A stretch of DNA of 64,000 nucleotides. Origin: Scenedesmus sp. ARA3. Taxonomy: Eukaryota > Chlorophyta > Chlorophyceae > Sphaeropleales > Scenedesmaceae. Positions 10,438 through 22,052 of the stretch are shown piece after piece. The notes beneath the pieces are model-generated. The model did not search any database. It was not told the DNA's origin and worked only from the letters and a program-made list of their open reading frames with translations. Positions within the stretch are counted from its first letter, which is position 1; every line of letters starts with the position of its first letter. The stretch lies in the NCBI GenBank assembly GCA_004335835.1, contig RWJK01001339.1:7825-71824 (forward strand). Reading direction: 5' to 3'. Both the position numbers and the translations under genes were made by a program.

Positions 10438-13400
10438 TCAGTAGTCCTTGAAGACTGCCACCTCCACCACACCCTTCACGTCCTTGATGTCAATCAGGGT
10501 CTGCGGCAGCAGCAGCAGCAACAGCAGCAGCAACACGTTGTCAGCAAGAGATTGCACTGCATTGCTATCTACCAGCACCTACTGCCGGCACGACATGCAG
10601 TTGTCAGCTCGCACGCACGTGCCCGCATGCCAGTGCAGCAGTCACAGCAGAGCATGCAGCACCTGCCCAAGCTACACAGCACACCACGCAGCCTCCACCC
10701 ACCTGGCCGGTGGGCTCGTCATCGATGCCGATCGCCATGATGGCCTCCTCGTTGCGGCTGGTGCGGCACACCGTCATGAAGCTGATGTTGATGTTGCTCT
10801 TGGCCAGCGCCATGCCCACGTTGCCCACGATACCCGGCTGGTCGCGCTGCCTGCACAGCAGCACGCTGCCCTGCATGGCCAGCTCCACATCAAAGCCGCC
10901 GACCTTGGTCAGGTAGGGCGTGCCGTTCTTGACGCCACCCTCCACGTAGATGCGGCCCGTCTTGTCCACGGCTGCAGAGAACACGGCCTTGCCGGTGCCC
11001 AGCGCCACGCTCAGCGAGCTCAGCACGTCGCTGCGGTGAGAAGAATAAGGCAGCGCAGAAGATGCAGGTGCTGTGAGCTACGGTTCTAGTGTGTCCAGCA
11101 GCGGTTGTGGCGCCCAGCGCCACGCTCAGCGAGCTCAGCACGTCGCTGTAGGAAAGCAGGGCAGGCAGCAGTGCAGGACAGAAGCGGGGCTGTGAGCTGT
11201 AGGTACCTGGCATGTGCGGCAGCAGGCTGCACGCTGCCCCCTGCTCAGCACGTCGCTGCCGTAGAGAGAAGCAGTGCAGAAGGCGGCTCGGAAACAGATG
11301 CAGGGCTGTGAGCTAGGAGGATGGTGTACACAGCAGCTAGCGATGGCCATTTGCAGCTGCTCGGTGGCTGCTGAAGCTATAGCTACTCGGGCCTAGAACT
11401 GCCACAGCAGTGTCCGTCTGCCAACCACGCAACAGGTACTGAACGCCTGGCTACTAGATCACCAATCATCAACCCCCCAGCACCATATGCTAGCAGCCGC
11501 CGCCCGCGCACCTGCCGTCTGTGCGGATGGTGACCTCGCTGATGCGCAGGCCGCGGTTCTTTGCCAGCAGGTCTGCGTTCACCAGGTTGACGTTGCTGGT
11601 GGTGATCTGCTCCAAGATGCCCTTGATGACCATGGCGCGCAGCAGGCGCGTGTCAAGGTCGTCACCGCGCGGGCTGCTGTAGCAGATGGAGATGTCGGAG
11701 AAGCCCTGGTCGGACACCAGCGTCACCGCGGCCTGCGCAGAGTTGCAGATCACAGGCAGGAGTATGACAACATATCCATTTAGATATATTTGAGGTGACT
11801 GCTACCATCGGGGAGACAGCTGACTGACATTGCAGATGCTGTGTGGCTCAGCCCCTGGTCCACATTGCAGATGCTGTGTGGCTCAGCCCCTGGTCCACAG
11901 CGATCAGCACCCGTGTCGTGCAGGTGCTCCGCTGCACCTCACCACAGCACCTCCCCATGCTCACGCATAATCAACCCTGGATGCCGTCCCGCTGCCACCT
12001 CAGCTGCTGCTGCCAGTGCCACATCAACTGCTGCTGCTGCAGCGCCCCACCCACCTTGCCCAGGCCCTCAGACAGCGCCACATATGGAGCCAGCTCGCGC
12101 AGCACCTCGGCTGACACCAGCGGCGCGTTGACGGCTGTGGAGGACAGTTTGCCCTGCAGCGCATCAATGACCGCCTCAGCCACCTCTGTGGACACGCCCT
12201 CCTGCGCCTCAGTGGTGGATGCGCCCAGGTGGGGCGTGCAGATCACGTTGGGCCTGCATGGCGCGGCGGCAGCAGCAGCAGCAGCAGCAGACGAGGAGGA
12301 TAAGATACGAAGGTTTACAGACAGGGCACAAACAGATAAGTGTGGGCCAATGCAGCAAAATTAAATGCAGCGCTGGTGCGGCAAGCAGGACTTGAGGGCG
12401 GGTGGGGGCTGAGAGCGATGTCTCTGACAACTGCTGCTGCAGCACGCCCCATGCACAAAGCAAGTGCTTGCCCATCTTGAGACTGCGCATCATGGGCTAC
12501 TGCCTCAAGCACACACCCCAAACCTCGAGCTGCGGGAACTGCGCGCGGCCGATTGCAGAGGGCTGACAGGAACACTGCCAGTGGAGTTCGGGTGAGCTGC
12601 GGGCGCAGTTGTACGCGTTAGGCGCCTATCATCACACTGCATAACAACAGCCAGCCTGTGCTGTGCTGTATCTTCCTCTTCTTACCTGCCAATCAGCGGG
12701 TGGCCCTCAAAGGCAGGCGGCTCCTCCTCAAACACGTCCAGCGCAGCAGACGCCACAATGCCGGCGTCCAGCGCGCGTGCCAGCGCATCATCGTCAATCA
12801 CGCCGCCACGCGCCACGTTGATGATGCGCGCGCCCTTCTTCATCTTGGCGAATGCAGCGTCGTTGAACATCTTCTTGGTGCCTGCGGGGCGGCAATGCGA
12901 TGACGTGGGTGTGGTGTGTATGTGTGTCAAGGACTGTGCTGGAACAAGCAGAAGCTTGCACTGGTTCAGCCAGTATCACTCGCAGGCAGCTGTGATGTGT
13001 GGGAGCTGCAGCCGACACCAGCACCTGGATGCCTAGGAGGCAGCCTGCTCCTAAAGCGTGTGCAACGGAGTCGCCTAGCAGCAGGCCATAGAAGGCTGGC
13101 TACCATGTATGGCAAATACGCCCGACAGTACAACCCTTCCCTGCTCTCCCTGCTGCTGCTGTGGCTTTCCTCACACCTGTCCGGAATTGCCTGGCCACCA
13201 CAATTCACCACACCGCACGCACCTGGTGTGAGCGGCATGTGCAGGCTGAAGAAGTCACCAATCTGCAGCGCCTCGTCAAAGCTGACCAGCCGCACGCCCT
13301 GCGCGCGAGCCTTCTCCTCACTGGCATAAGGATCGTAAGCCGTCACGATCATGCCCAGGCCACGCGCACGGCGTGCCACCTCGCCACCCACCTAGCCACG

Positions 13401-15576
13401 ACGCAGCAGCATACACAGACAGACGGAAGCGGTTGGTTGTACTACAGGGAGTGTGTGCGATTAGGCGAGCTGGGGGCAGTGTAGCACGCATGCGTGCAGG
13501 GTTATTAGCTCCAGTGTGACCCGCTGCTCCTTGGCACCTTGTACGGCTGCTGCTGCTCGCAGCTCCATGCGCACTGCACCATCTTCCTCCACATGCTGCT
13601 GCTGCTGCTGTGCTTGCACCGCCACAGCCATCTTCTCCACGTGCTGCTGCTGCTGCTGCTGCCCCATCACGCCCCTCATGTCCCCCCCACCTTGCCCAAA
13701 CCCATGATGGCCATACTGCTGCTGTTTGAAGCCCTGCACGCACTTCCTCTACATGCGCTACATGTGCTGCCGCCCCATCACCCCTCACCTTGCCGAAGCC
13801 CATGATGGCCAGGGTCTTGTCCACCAGGCTCACGCCCACGTACTTGTTGCGCTCCCACTTGCCCGCCTTCATGGACGCGTCAGCCTGGCTCACGTTGCGC
13901 GACAGCGTGCACAGCAGCGCGATGCCGTGCTCTGCGGCAGCCACGGTGTTGGCGGTGGGTGCGTTCACCACCAGGCAGCCGTACTGCGAGAGACAGCAGC
14001 AGCACAACAAAGACAGCGTCGGGCTCGACTGCCGCATGCAGTCACCATTTCTGCACCATTTATGCCAGCAGCATTGGCACTTCCACATGCGGAACGCCAT
14101 ATGCTGCATTTAGCGCTGTTGTTTGCACACAAAGCGTGCTCCTGGCAAAGTCAAGCACATACTCTGTCTCGTCCTCGGTCACATGTCGCTGTGCGCCCCT
14201 GCCCTGCCACCCACCTCTGTGGCTGCTGCCAGGTCCACGTTGTCCACGCCCACACCGGCGCGGCCCACCACCTTGAGCCGGCCCTTGGCTGCCTCGAACA
14301 CCTGGCGCGTCACCTGCAGCAGCAGCAGCAGCAGCAGGGGGAGTGGCAGCACAATGCATGTTGGCGATGGTGTTGTGGCGCAGAGCAGGCTACTGGAGCG
14401 ACACACGCCGCCCTCGCTGGCATACCCACACAGGTAATAGACGGCACACCCAGCACAGCTCGCAAACAGAGCAGCACACAGGTGGCTGCCAACGCATGCA
14501 GCATCATGGTTACGGCTCCACAGACTGCTATGCTTGTTATGATAGCACGCCACACATCAGCAAGTGCGCCCAAGAAGACGATCGACTAGATCATAGGCGC
14601 ACCTTGGTTGCGCTGCGCACGATGAGTGCGTCGCTCTGCGCCACCTTGGCGTACAGCTCCTCGGGGGTCATGCTGTACGCGCAGTCCACATTGGCCACCT
14701 TCTCCAACATCTCCAGGCCTGACAGTGAGAGCAAGAAACATCACACACATATGCGCAGTGTCTGAGGGTCGGGGAAGGGGAGAGACGTTTGCTTGTCGGG
14801 TGCTGTTGAGGGTGTGCTGTGCTGCCGTGTGGAGCAAGAGGGCTGGCGTGGGAGCCAGCAGGTGAGACTGTTTATGCAAGCAAACTCACCCGTTGCTTGT
14901 TACGGAAGCGGTTGCTGGCACGGCCTGCGTCAAGGAGATGGCTGGTGCTGCTGCCGTGCTGCACGGTCTAGCAAAGCAAGACAGCTGCATCTGGCAACAC
15001 CGACATGCTTGCAGCCAGTGTCTGGTGCTGCCACAGTGAGCGACACGCCAGCTGGCACCCTTGCGGCTGCTGTGCTGTTGGAAGGGTTTTACTGCAGCTG
15101 CAGGCCTTGTCAACCGGTTTTTAATGATTCCTTTAGATCTTGTGCAGAGGTAGAGACGTTGATGGCATCTTGTGTGCAGCATACAGCTGTGCTTGCTGCT
15201 CCCGGAATCTGATGGCCGCTGCATCTCATTTGCTGAAGAACCACACTGAACAAAGCCGCGTTGCTGTGAGATCAACATGCAGAACAACTATGCACTCAGT
15301 TCGCTGCTGCTGAGGCGCTAACACGTGGGGGGCTGCTCGTCTCGGCATCACACGCCAGAGACCACGTTTGTCACAGCCGGCGCAGGCACTCCTGACCGCT
15401 GCGACACCGTTGTAAATCTCACCTGCACCACCGAGCTTCTCTGCCACCAGCACCGTGGGCTTGGCTGCCCCGCCAGCTGCACAACCAAAACGGCATGTTC
15501 AGTCTGGTTGATCACTGCTGCAGCGCGACCAGGCGATGAACATAGTTGTGTTTTACCTACCTGCTGCAGATGCCAT
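10438..15576 (-). CDS. PGDH: D-3-phosphoglycerate dehydrogenase (phosphorylated serine pathway), 551 aa
   Basis: Oxidises 3-phosphoglycerate to 3-phosphohydroxypyruvate with NAD+, the first step of the phosphorylated route to serine, usually in the plastid of plants and algae. Exons in transcription order: 15561-15576, 15423-15476, 14603-14718, 14215-14313, 13789-13983, 13223-13391, 12686-12881, 12055-12253, 11512-11732, 10703-11030, 10438-10500; every phase closes. Seen: substrate-domain start KPTVLVAEKLG, Rossmann GFGKVGGEV near 157-165, catalytic Arg241 (NVARGG), Glu270 (DVFEEEPP) and His290 (TPHLGAST), an intervening (ASB) domain, and a C-terminal ACT domain (DQPGIVGNVGMALA) for allosteric control. 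This is the long type I form. The model starts MASAA and lacks a transit peptide, but the frame upstream is open and Arg/Ala-rich (see findings). Introns 5 and 9 carry copies of exon edges. Confidence 0.95.
10997..11258 (-). repeat. Three copies of the PHGDH exon 10 acceptor edge
   Basis: The real exon 10 edge (10997-11033, including its CAG acceptor) is repeated perfectly for 37 bases at 11112-11148. A 16-base piece recurs at 11243-11258. Both extra copies lie inside the upstream intron. Confidence 0.9.
11827..11896. repeat. Perfect 35-base tandem duplication in PHGDH intron 8
   Basis: Two identical head-to-tail 35-base units (11827-11861 and 11862-11896) sharing the core GCAGATGCTGTGTGGC. 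They look like a recent replication slip. Confidence 0.9.
13683..13715 (-). repeat. Degenerate copy of the PHGDH exon 5 donor edge
   Basis: On the minus strand this reads ATGGCCATCATGGG...GGCAAG followed by GTGG. It closely matches the last ~27 bases of exon 5 plus its donor (13780-13812), but lies in intron 5, downstream in the transcript. Confidence 0.8.
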
Positions 15577-16735
15577 GTTTCTTGCTGTCCTGAACGGCCG
15601 GATCAAGGGAGCGGGAGCTCTGAAAGCCTGTGCACACAGCCGGAAGTAATGATCTTAACACAAGCTGCAGTGTAAGGCAATACAGCTCAACTCAACAGCA
15701 ACAAATGACAGAAGTTCACCTTAGGTCCTGCACAAAGCTGTGTCTTAGACTGGAGGTGCATGCTCAGGGCTGCTGCAATAACAGAGGTGCAGGTAACTCT
15801 GTGCTGACTCTGCGACCCCACAGAGAGCAGTAATGATACAGCGTACTTTTGAAGCACCTAACTGGATCCAAATCCAGCCTGGGAGGTGTGTGCGCCCACC
15901 AGTTGTTATGTTCCTTGTTAGTACACGCGAAACGTGGCAACGGCCTATCTTTTGAACGGCTGCTGCCTGGAACTTTTAATGAAAACAACAGCTTGTCTAA
16001 AGTAGCAGATGATTCCAGCGAATCAGTCAGTGTGAAGTTTCGCTTCTTGCCGTAACGCTTCGTCACCCGTGGTCACCCAGCTGTTAGATGTGCGCTGCGG
16101 ACCTGCAGTCTCAGGTGAAGAGCACCATCCAAAACTGCATACAACTGCAGCGTGTAATCCGTCTTCTCAAATCAGTGACGATCCAGCACCTGGCGGGTGA
16201 CAAAGAATATGCAGCTGGCACATGAGGGGCATGGGCTGCAGCCAGCATGCTGCGGCAAATTCAGTATAAAGAAGGTTGCCGATTGCATTCTTTACAAGCA
16301 TAAGCATGATGCAACATAATTCAGTGCTTACATGCATGAGGCGCGCCTCCTCCATGGCTGATCCGTCTTGACCTATTGAAAAAACTACCTGCTACCGGCA
16401 CTAGCATGCCGCTGCAGCGGCAATGTTGTGATGCTAACCGCACGCTAGCTAGCCTATAGGCTGAATGCACTAGCTCTGGAACAGGATGTACTGGCAGTAT
16501 ATACACCTCAGCCTGCACAAAGCCCCGCTGTTTCTCCACAGGCACTTCTGCAGTGCTGTTGCTATAAGCAGACAGCTCCTGAGTGCGCTTGCACAGCATA
16601 TAGCACGCTGCGGCAGCTGGGTTGAAACCTCCCATATTGCAGCCGCGTAGGACTGCAACTTGCCATTGAATGGCTGTGCGTTCTCAAACGCATTCACAGC
16701 ACCCTCACAGCACCCACATCAACCAGCACGTGACA
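15577..16735 (-). other. PHGDH promoter/leader and 3' UTR of the splicing-factor gene
   Basis: No complete gene seen. On the minus strand 15577-15661 is an open frame without a start codon, continuous with the PHGDH start, and may be coding. The part nearer 16735 belongs to the 3' UTR of the RBM5-like gene. Confidence 0.45.
16292..16296 (-). terminator. TGTAA polyadenylation signal, RBM5-like gene
   Basis: Reads TGTAA on the minus strand, 440 bases past the stop codon. Confidence 0.5.
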
Positions 16736-17700
16736 TCAGCCCTGCTGCTGCGCTGCCCGCTGTGCCCACTTCGACTTGTACACCACCCCTTGCACAGAGC
16801 CCGCAGCAACCACCTGCGCTGCAGGCAGCGGCGCAGCGCCTGTGCTTGGCAGCGGTGCTGCACCAGTGCCAGGCAGTGCCCCTATCCCGGGCTTGCCAGG
16901 CATGAGCTGCTGCTGCTTCTGCTGCGCGGCCTTGTTCTGCTGCTGCTGCTGTCGCTCGCGTGCCGCCTTTGCAGCCGCCAGCCGCTTCTGCTCCTCGTCG
17001 CGCTCCTGTAGGGGCCACAGCAGGGTGAGCAGCAGCAGGGTGAGCAGCGTGTTGGCAGCTTGCAGCAAGGTGGTATGTGCGCTGTGTGCGTTAAAGCACG
17101 TGGGGTCTAGGGACCAGCCTGCGGAAATATGCTGGAACACAATGCTGGATACTTTGTGCGTAGGTGAGAACGGGCGGAAAGACAACAGTGCTTGCTCCAT
17201 CCTGCTACACCTGCTGCAGGCAGCGCAGGGGTGCATTGCTGCGCCTCACCTTGGCAAGCGCTGCAGCCGCCAGCAGCCCTTCACGGTTGTACTGCGGCGC
17301 AGAGCCAATCACCGCACGCCGCCGCTTGTCAGCAGCCGCAGCTGGCTTCTGCTGCAGTTGCTGCTGCTGCCCCTGTTGCTGCGGCTGCTGTTGTAGCTGC
17401 TGCTGTGGTTGCTGTTGTACCTGCTCTACCTGCTGCACCTGCTGTCCTTGCTGCTGCTGCTGCTGTTCAGCACCAACAGCGTTGTACTGCCCTGTAGCAT
17501 GGTCATACTTGTACCACTGGCTGGTGCTGTGGTGGTAGTACAGCTGCGACTTGGCATCGTAATAGTAGCCAGACTTTGCATCATACCAGTAGCCTGAGGA
17601 GGGCTGGTACTCAAAGCCAGCCTGGGTGAGCGCCTGAATGGTGGCAGCATCTACGCCAGCAGCAGCGGCTGCAGCAGCTGACTCGCTGCTAGGCCCTGGA

Positions 17701-17732
<32 letters not shown>

Positions 17733-20700
17733 AGGCCCTGCAGCTGGTGCCGTTGCCGCAGCCGGCGCAGCTGACGTGTGCTGTGTAGCTGCTGTAGCAG
17801 CAGCTGTATCACCGCCTGCTGCTGCAGCGCTGGCAGCAGGCTGCTCCTGCTCTTTTTGCTTGCTGCTGCTGCTGCCGCCGCTGCTTCCATCCAGCACAGC
17901 TGCCACATCAAACTCCTTCGGCTTCCAACCCAGCGGCCCAGCTGCTGCTGCCCGCCTGCCCCCGCTAGCGCCTGCTGCTGCTGCTGCTGGTCCTGCTGCC
18001 GCACGAATAGCAGCTACAGCAAGCGCGGCGCCTGGCACCGCGGCATCTGCATCGCCAGGCTGCGCTGCTGCTGCTGCTCCCAGCAGCCTGTCCTTGGCCT
18101 TTGCGTAGCAGATGCGCAGCGGCATCCTCTGGCCCTGCAGCACCTTGCCGTTGCAGGCCATCATGACCTTGCCTGCCTCAGCAATGCTGCCCAGCTCCAC
18201 AAATGCAAAGCCGCGCGGCGCACCTGAGCAGCGCAGATGTTGCCGGGCAGTCAGCGACACAGCTGGTGATGAGCAAGGTGCATGCATGGCGGATCACTGC
18301 TGATGTCCAACACAGCACGGTGCAGAGTTGCATGGTGCATTGGCATCAGGAAATGCAGTATACACCTACCAACAGGCCTGGCTGGCAACATCCCAAACCA
18401 CCTGAAATATGCCGTGTACCATTGAACAGGCCTGGCTGGCATAACACCAGGCAGACAGCGCAAGGACACAAGAAGCACAGCTCCAAGCTGCAAAGTGACT
18501 GAACAGCCATATTCGATCAAACGCCCCAGGTGTATCCGCAACATCTGCAGTGTTCGGGCTGGGGCTGCTCACCGGTGTACTTGTCCTTGATGACGCGCAT
18601 GTCCACGATGTTGGGCTCCACTGCTGCCAGCAACTCATACAACGCCTCCTCACTGCGGCAGCAGCAGCAGAACAGGCAGCAGAACAGGCAGCAACAAAAC
18701 AGGCAGTAGGGTAGGCACAACCGTTGCTGCGACACAACTGCACAGCTCACGCACAGGCACGTACGCCAGGAACACCATGTGGCACATGCCAAATGTGCGC
18801 GAGACGTTCCTGCTCATTGCAGACAGATTGCTGCTGCTGTTGCAGGCAACATCGACAACCGTGCTGGTCAGCGGCATCTGCTACCAAAGCCATAGCAGCA
18901 AGCGGTGTACGGCAAGCGGCGGCTCGCTGCGCACCTCGCTTGTGGCTCCAAGCCGGACACTTTGAGGATGTTGCTGGGCTCGTTCAGATCAGCGGTCACC
19001 CGCCGCGGGTTGGAAGGGCGCGCAGTGTAGCAGTGGTAGCATTCCAGCCGCCTGCGCAGCAGCAAGCAGCATCAATAGCGGCAAACGCGCACACTTGCTC
19101 TAACGTGTATGGACATACAGCAGCTCACAGTCGAACTTATTGCAAGTGGAAACCACACCCACTCTCTGCTCAGCACTGCATGGCAGCTGCCAGCCAAGCA
19201 TGTCCCTCACCGTGCAAAGTTCACGGCGCTGCACATGTCACAGATCCAGTCCAGCGCTGCCGCGCCGCCTGCGTCACCGCCCCCTCTGCTTGGCGCGCCG
19301 TGGCTGTAGTCCAGCAGCAGCCGCCGCCCGCCCATGGCCAGGTCGTAGCGCTGCTCCGACTCCATCAGCACGCGCGCATCATCCACGCTGGCAAAGTCCT
19401 GCAGAGGTTGCAGTCAAAGGTTAACGGACAAGAGGCAGGTGTGATTCCAGAAAACAACTGTGATCAACAGTCGACATGCACCGGCACACACAAAAGACGA
19501 TGTGCTCGCCAGAACACTGCCCAGTCAGCGCAGTACCGCTCCTAAGGCATGCGCTGCGCAAGCAAACAAACACAGCTGCTACAAGCAAAACAATCCCCTG
19601 GCGCAACATGCCCCGCGGCCTCACCACGAACGCCATGCCCCTGCTGTTGCCGGACAGCCTGTCACGCAGCACCTTGACGCTCTGGACGTTGGGGAACGCT
19701 GCGACATATGAACAGCATCAGCAGCAGCAAGCGCCATGTCAGATGTCAGCAACAGCATCAGCAGCAGATGTGATGATGTGGTCCCCGGCACAGCTCCACT
19801 GCACAGCTCCACTACACAAGTCGACATGCAAACAGAGGCATATGGTAGACCATGCTGCTGGATGGATGTGGTTGTGGTGGTTGCTGCTGCTGCTGCTACA
19901 AGGGAGCACGTGCTCTGCAGGGCTACGCCCGCAACATGCCCGCCAACCGCCAACCACCTGCAAACAGGTGTTGCACGTCTGCCTCGTCTGCGTCATCCGG
20001 CAGCCCCTGCACTCACACAGCACGCGAAGCAGCACAGATGTGTTATTGCCTGTCGCTACAGCAGCCAGCTGCGACCTCGGCAGCACCTGTGTCAGCAGCA
20101 CAAGCCAGCAAAGGCTCCAGCCCCGCATACATATCCTCGTGCACTAGCAAGACTACAAAACAGTAGCGGCAGGGATGCTAAGGTGAAACGTGTTGACAAA
20201 CATGGCTCGCTGCCCTTGCCCTTGCATGCTGTCAGCAACTCTTGCCCTGTCACCCTCACCTTGACAAACACGCTGGCAGTGGCTGCCTCGCTGCCTCGAG
20301 AGCGGCGGCCCCACTCCTCTCGTTCGCCGTCCCAATCACCATCGCTGCCCCTGCTCCTGCCCCTGCTCCTGCTGCTGTCCCTGCCCCAATCGTCTTCCCA
20401 CTGCCTGTCACCCCACTCTGGAGCTACCAGCGCAGCTGGCAGCAAGCCGCCTGCATCTGCAGCACCAGCACGGCAGCGCGGCAGTCAGAGAAGCGGCTAC
20501 ACATCATGTTTTATGCATAGCAGGCATAGCACGGCAGCAGCGCCGGTGCCGCCGCAGCCACAAAGCGCTTACAGATTGCTTGTAACGACTTCATGTGGCA
20601 AAGCAGCATGCACAGCTGCGCGGACCTTCCTGCAAGCATATTCAAGCTCAAGCGGGCAGGCTGCACACAGGAGGGGCTGCTCAACAGTAACGGTTCTGTT

Positions 20701-21606
20701 ACACGTGCGAACAACATGTGGGCACTAACACAAAGCTTCAACAGCAACCCACCCTCTGCCAGCCGCCAGGGTGGCAGGCCCCCAGGGACGGCCGCCTCAG
20801 CCAGCCCAGGGGGCCCCCACTGGCCGCCAGGCAGCAGCCCAGGCGCTGCAGCAAGCCCCTCGAAACCTGGCGAGTGCAGCGCAGGGTTGGCAGCATGCGG
20901 CGAGCCAGCCAGTCAACAAGCAGTAGCCAACCGCTGCATACCCTGGGCTGACGGAGTCCTGTTATTAATCTGTGCTTGTTGTTGTGTGTGTGGTGTGTCA
21001 GGGAGCACCACACCACCCACAGCTGCCTGAGCAGCTGGTTTGGCCGAAGCCGGCATCATGCAGGTGCGGTGAGATCTGCAGCTGCTGCTGTGCCTCAGCA
21101 GCTCCAGGGACAGGGCACGAGGCCAAGCACTGCCAGTGCTGCAGTGCGCTGCCATTACCAGGGGGCCAGCCTCCATGGCGGTCATGATGCTCGCGCCTGC
21201 CGCTTGGTGAGTCGTAGTAACGGCCACGGCTCCTGCTCCTGCTGCGGGACCTGTGCCTGCTCCTGCTCCTGCTGCTGCTGCGGCGGGGAGGCCTGTAGTC
21301 CCTGTCTCGAGACCTGTGGCGCCTGCCCCTGCTGCGACTCCTGCTGCGGCTTCTGCTGCTGCCCCTACAGACCAGATGTGTAGCACAGTGTTATGCAGCT
21401 GCTGCATGTTCTGCTTGGGCCAGGCATGCGCTGATCCTGCCGCTTTCGGCAGCTGGAGAGCGTTTGGTATTGCTGCATGATGGGTGAGTGCCAGGAGGCT
21501 GTGCAGATGAGGCTATAAACCTGCAAGGAGGCAGGCTGGCCCACCTTATCCTTCTGCCTGTGCTGTCTACGCTGTCTGGGGAGCTCTCTCGGCTACCCCG
21601 CCCCAT
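16736..21606 (-). CDS. RBM5/RBM10/SUA-like splicing factor: RS, RRM, RanBP2 zinc finger, RRM, OCRE; 776 aa
   Basis: Nuclear RNA-binding regulator of alternative splicing. Eleven exons in transcription order: 21545-21606, 21159-21364, 20753-20866, 20260-20456, 19958-20006, 19625-19698, 19211-19398, 18935-19051, 18573-18652, 17250-18223, 16736-17005; phases close throughout. Residues 1-70 are an RS domain (SRSRSRSRG-type runs). RRM1 spans ~189-268 (SVFVKGLPDDADEADV, RGMAFVV). The RanBP2 finger at 283-310 has Cys287, 290, 301 and 304 (DWICDMC, NFARRLECYHC). RRM2 spans ~318-410 (ILKVSGLEP, RGFAFVELG). The OCRE aromatic repeat lies at ~565-612 (YWYDAKSGYYYDAKSQLYYH). Ala- and Gln-rich linkers separate them. 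The C-terminal G-patch and C2H2 finger of animal RBM5/10 are absent; the protein ends VVYKSKWAQRAAQQQG. It shares a divergent promoter with the starch synthase. Confidence 0.93.
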
Positions 21607-22052
21607 GACAGCTGCTTCGATGGGCGGATCTTCAGAATTCTGTTATAGCAAGCAACACCGACCAGCTCACAATGTCTGCGAACACAGGGTGCCAACTGCA
21701 TTCAGGCCCTCAATTTGAGGGTGCCTGGTTGAGTGCCAGCTCTGCGATCGCCGCAGCTACATCATAAACGCACACAAGGCATTACCGCTACTGCTCCTTT
21801 TGACAACGGCGCATAGTGAACTCACTTCCCCTTGCCTTAAAACCTGTCATTGGTGATGCTTGCGTGGACTCCAGAGTAGTGCAGGGACACGTCCGGCGCA
21901 GCATATCAGCTCAATTACTTGTTTGTGTGTTACAATTGTCTCAATTGCTGTTGATCAGCCAAGGCGCATCATAGTCCACGCGTTTCGGGTCTGTTTGCTG
22001 CCCCGGCAGAGAACACCGTTCTGTTAGGGTAGACGTTCTAGCTGAGTCAGTA
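21607..22052. promoter_or_regulatory. Shared divergent promoter, RBM5-like gene / starch synthase
   Basis: 446 bases between the two start codons, with no open frame of note. It must hold both leaders and promoters. No TATA box is obvious. Confidence 0.55.
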
